From NCBI GenBank assembly GCA_028877275.1, contig JAPPFP010000008.1, forward strand, positions 1 through 64,000: a stretch of DNA of 64,000 nt, given 5' to 3'. The position numbers were made by a program, and so were the translations under genes. Under the pieces are notes generated by a model. The model was not told the origin of the DNA, searched no databases, and saw only the letters and a list, made by a program, of their open reading frames with translations. This stretch comes from Acidobacteriota bacterium. Its GTDB lineage: Bacteria; Acidobacteriota; Thermoanaerobaculia; Multivoradales; Multivoraceae. This document shows, piece by piece, positions 62,381-64,000 of this stretch; the stretch's first letter is position 1; each line of letters begins with the position of its first letter.

Positions 62381-63484
62381 ATGGAGATCCCCGAGCGGGC
62401 GGCCGCTCTTCACCGCGAATCGATCGTGATCGACGGTCACTGCGACATCCTGATTCCCGTCAGCGACGGCAAGGTGAAGCTCGACCAAGGGATCGAACTC
62501 CCCGACTCCGAGGGCTGGCAGCCGCCGCTCGGATTCGACATCGGCCCCTTCGCCCTGTTCGGGATGTCGGCGCACACCGTCTGGTTCGGCTGCATGGGCC
62601 AGTACGACCTGCGGCGCTGGCGGGAAGGCGGCATCACCTCGCAGCTCTGCGCGGTCTACCTCGACGACGAGCAGCTCAACAGCCCGCTGCACCGCGGGCT
62701 CGAGATGACCTGGAACCTGCACCACGAGGTCGAACGGCTCGACGACCTGGTGCTCGCCACCTCAGTGGCCGAAATCCGCCAGGCCAAGCAGGACGGTCGC
62801 GTCGCGCTCGTCTTTTCCTTCGAGGGCTGCGAGGCGCTGGGCGCGGACCCGCGCTTCCTCGACCTCTACTACAAGCTCGGCCTGCGGGTGGCCAGCCTGA
62901 CCCACACACGCCGCAACATCTACGCCGACGGCTGCTGGGCCGCCGACGATCAGGGCGGGCTGACGGCGGCCGGCAAGGCCCTCATCGACCGCATGGCGGA
63001 ACTGAACATCGTCGTCGACCTCGTGCACATCGGCGAGCGCGGCTACTGGGAGATCCTCGAGCGGGTCGACCGGCCGGTCATCCTCTCCCACACGACGCCC
63101 ACCATGTTCCCCAACAGCGACCCGGAATCCCGCCTCGGCGGAGGCACCCTTCCGCGAACCCGCCTCGAACTGCCACGCGAACGCAAGATGCTGGAGGCGC
63201 TCGCGGAGAACGGCGGCGTGCTGGGCCTGATCCACATCACCCACCGCAACCTGTCCGAGGTCGTCGACGACATCGAAACCGCGCTCGACGTGATGGGCCC
63301 GGACCACATCGGCATGGGCAGCGACCACTACGGCCTCGATCTCGCGCCGGAGGGCCTCGAGCACATCGGCAAGGTCCCCGCGATCACCGAGGAACTGGTC
63401 CGCCGCGGCCACAGCGACGACACGATCCGCAAGTTCCTCGGCGAGAACTACCTTCGCGTCTTCGAGGAGGTCTGGGGGCAGTAG
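62381..63484 (+). CDS. Membrane dipeptidase (peptidase family M19)
   Basis: 367 residues, without an obvious signal peptide. Zinc-ligand motifs: IVIDGHCDIL (His-x-Asp), FSFEGCEAL (bridging Glu), VVDLVHIGERG and VILSHTTP (His), and IGMGSDHYGLD (Asp). M19 enzymes hydrolyse dipeptides, including Cys-Gly from glutathione, and some D-amino-acid or beta-lactam-like bonds. It follows the GGT-like gene by 39 bases and completes a plausible POT-GGT-dipeptidase module. Confidence 0.93.
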   Translation: MEIPERAAALHRESIVIDGHCDILIPVSDGKVKLDQGIELPDSEGWQPPLGFDIGPFALFGMSAHTVWFGCMGQYDLRRWREGGITSQLCAVYLDDEQLNSPLHRGLEMTWNLHHEVERLDDLVLATSVAEIRQAKQDGRVALVFSFEGCEALGADPRFLDLYYKLGLRVASLTHTRRNIYADGCWAADDQGGLTAAGKALIDRMAELNIVVDLVHIGERGYWEILERVDRPVILSHTTPTMFPNSDPESRLGGGTLPRTRLELPRERKMLEALAENGGVLGLIHITHRNLSEVVDDIETALDVMGPDHIGMGSDHYGLDLAPEGLEHIGKVPAITEELVRRGHSDDTIRKFLGENYLRVFEEVWGQ

Positions 63485-63519
63485 CGTCGCACGGCCGTTC
63501 GGAAGCTGCAACTTGCATA

Positions 63520-63556
63520 GGTCGCCGTCACTTTTCATGGAAAAGTGCCGACGACC
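63520..63556. terminator. Bidirectional hairpin between convergent genes
   Basis: CACTTTTC-ATG-GAAAAGTG is a perfect 8-bp stem, extended by CG/CG and GGTCG/CGACC with two single mismatches. It lies between the stops of the M19 gene (+) and the cyclophilin gene (-) and includes TTTT on each strand within the stem. A two-way terminator is likely. Confidence 0.6.
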
Positions 63557-63606
63557 TGAGCATTTCGTCGGCTCGTCGGTGCATTCTGCAGCCGGGACCG
63601 TAGGCT

Positions 63607-64000
63607 CTAGTCGTCCAGAACCCGGGCTTGCCGGATCACAACCGGCTGTTCCAGCATCTGGCCGCGCGTCACTTCTGACCCGGCTTCCGTGAGCGTCGAG
63701 AGACCCTGAATCTCTTCGAGGATCTCTATCCCCCGTACCACCCGCCCGAAGGTTGCGTAGCCCTGGCCGTCGGGCTGGCGTGTCGTGTTGCCGGTGTCCA
63801 GCGCCGGGTTGTCGGCGACGTTGAAGAAGAACTCCGAGTCGGCGGTTCCCGGCTCCAGCCGAGCGTAGGCGATCGTGCCGCGCTCGTTGAGGATGCCTGT
63901 CGTGTCGGTCGTCTCATGGGCGATCGGCGGTATCGGCCCGCCCCCGGGAGGTGACGACTCTCCCCTCCGCATGGCCTCACCGAGAAGTCCCCCTTGAACC
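63607..64000 (-). CDS. Cyclophilin-type peptidyl-prolyl isomerase (5' truncated)
   Basis: The frame is open to the right edge, so the start lies outside; the ATG at 63972 is internal. The visible part begins VQGGLLGEAMRRGESSPP and continues PIPPIAHETTDTTGILNERG, TIAYARLEPGTADSEFFFNV, ADNPALD and YATFGRVVRGIEILEEI, the cyclophilin core with the Gln of xQGG and the FFF-V strand. These enzymes speed proline isomerisation during folding. The catalytic Arg (FxxxR) would be upstream of the window edge. Location cannot be told without the N-terminus. Confidence 0.92.
   Translation of the reverse strand, partial: VQGGLLGEAMRRGESSPPGGGPIPPIAHETTDTTGILNERGTIAYARLEPGTADSEFFFNVADNPALDTGNTTRQPDGQGYATFGRVVRGIEILEEIQGLSTLTEAGSEVTRGQMLEQPVVIRQARVLDD

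Overview
The window is visibly GC-rich and very densely coded: about 53 protein genes, one tRNA gene and no intergenic gap longer than about 280 bases. It looks like a chromosomal piece of a Gram-negative bacterium. TonB-dependent receptors, a TonB protein, lipoproteins, Tat and Sec signal peptides and periplasmic PQQ dehydrogenases show an outer membrane. The gene mix suggests an uncultured Acidobacteriota-like organism: exported DUF6152, DUF2911, DUF6265 and DUF1080 proteins, many serine hydrolases, sulfatases, PQQ and PVC-type dehydrogenases, and a repeated family of uncharacterised secreted proteins. That assignment is inference from gene content. No phage, integrase, transposase or CRISPR array is visible.

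Layout. 1-4.9 kb: a truncated member of the repeated secreted family, small exported proteins, a GFA-type zinc protein and a PQQ dehydrogenase with a fused cytochrome c. 5-13.5 kb: ZIP metal transporter, GST, two more repeated-family members, DUF1295 protein, serine hydrolase and sodium/solute symporter. 13.5-22 kb: AbgT transporter, Tat-exported phosphatase, secreted metzincin, CocE hydrolase, sulfatase and repeated-family copy four. 22-28.5 kb: TonB, DUF6152, a VOC/repeated-family fusion, copy six, SDR, exported aldolase and enoyl-CoA hydratase. 28.5-36.8 kb: sulfatase, then a tandemly duplicated module of a Cys/His-rich small exported protein, a structured leader and a ZnuD-like TonB receptor with His/Asp-rich loops. 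36.8-47.6 kb: tRNA-Glu, serine hydrolase, spermidine-dehydrogenase-like flavoprotein, an operon for a membrane protein, PQQ dehydrogenase, cupin and ADP-ribosylglycohydrolase-like protein, then a degenerate SDR, a TauD oxygenase and DUF1080. 47.6-58.6 kb: a 1310-residue lipoprotein dehydrogenase/cytochrome, BNR protein, P450, DPP-IV-like peptidase, serine hydrolase and SDR. 58.6-64 kb: POT peptide transporter, gamma-glutamyltransferase-like protein, M19 dipeptidase and a truncated cyclophilin.

How the genes fit together. The cell seems built for scavenging in the periplasm: sulfatases, peptidases, PQQ dehydrogenases, SSS, AbgT and POT importers. POT, GGT-like protein and M19 dipeptidase make a plausible gamma-glutamyl/dipeptide module. 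ZIP transporter, TonB and the two His-loop receptors suggest zinc or other divalent-metal uptake. The most interesting unexplained items are the six-member secreted family (one copy fused to VOC domains), the duplicated leader upstream of both receptors with conserved hairpins and a compensatory base-pair change, a dispersed GC-rich palindromic repeat family, and a sulfatase whose signal-peptide region lacks any ATG/GTG/TTG start.
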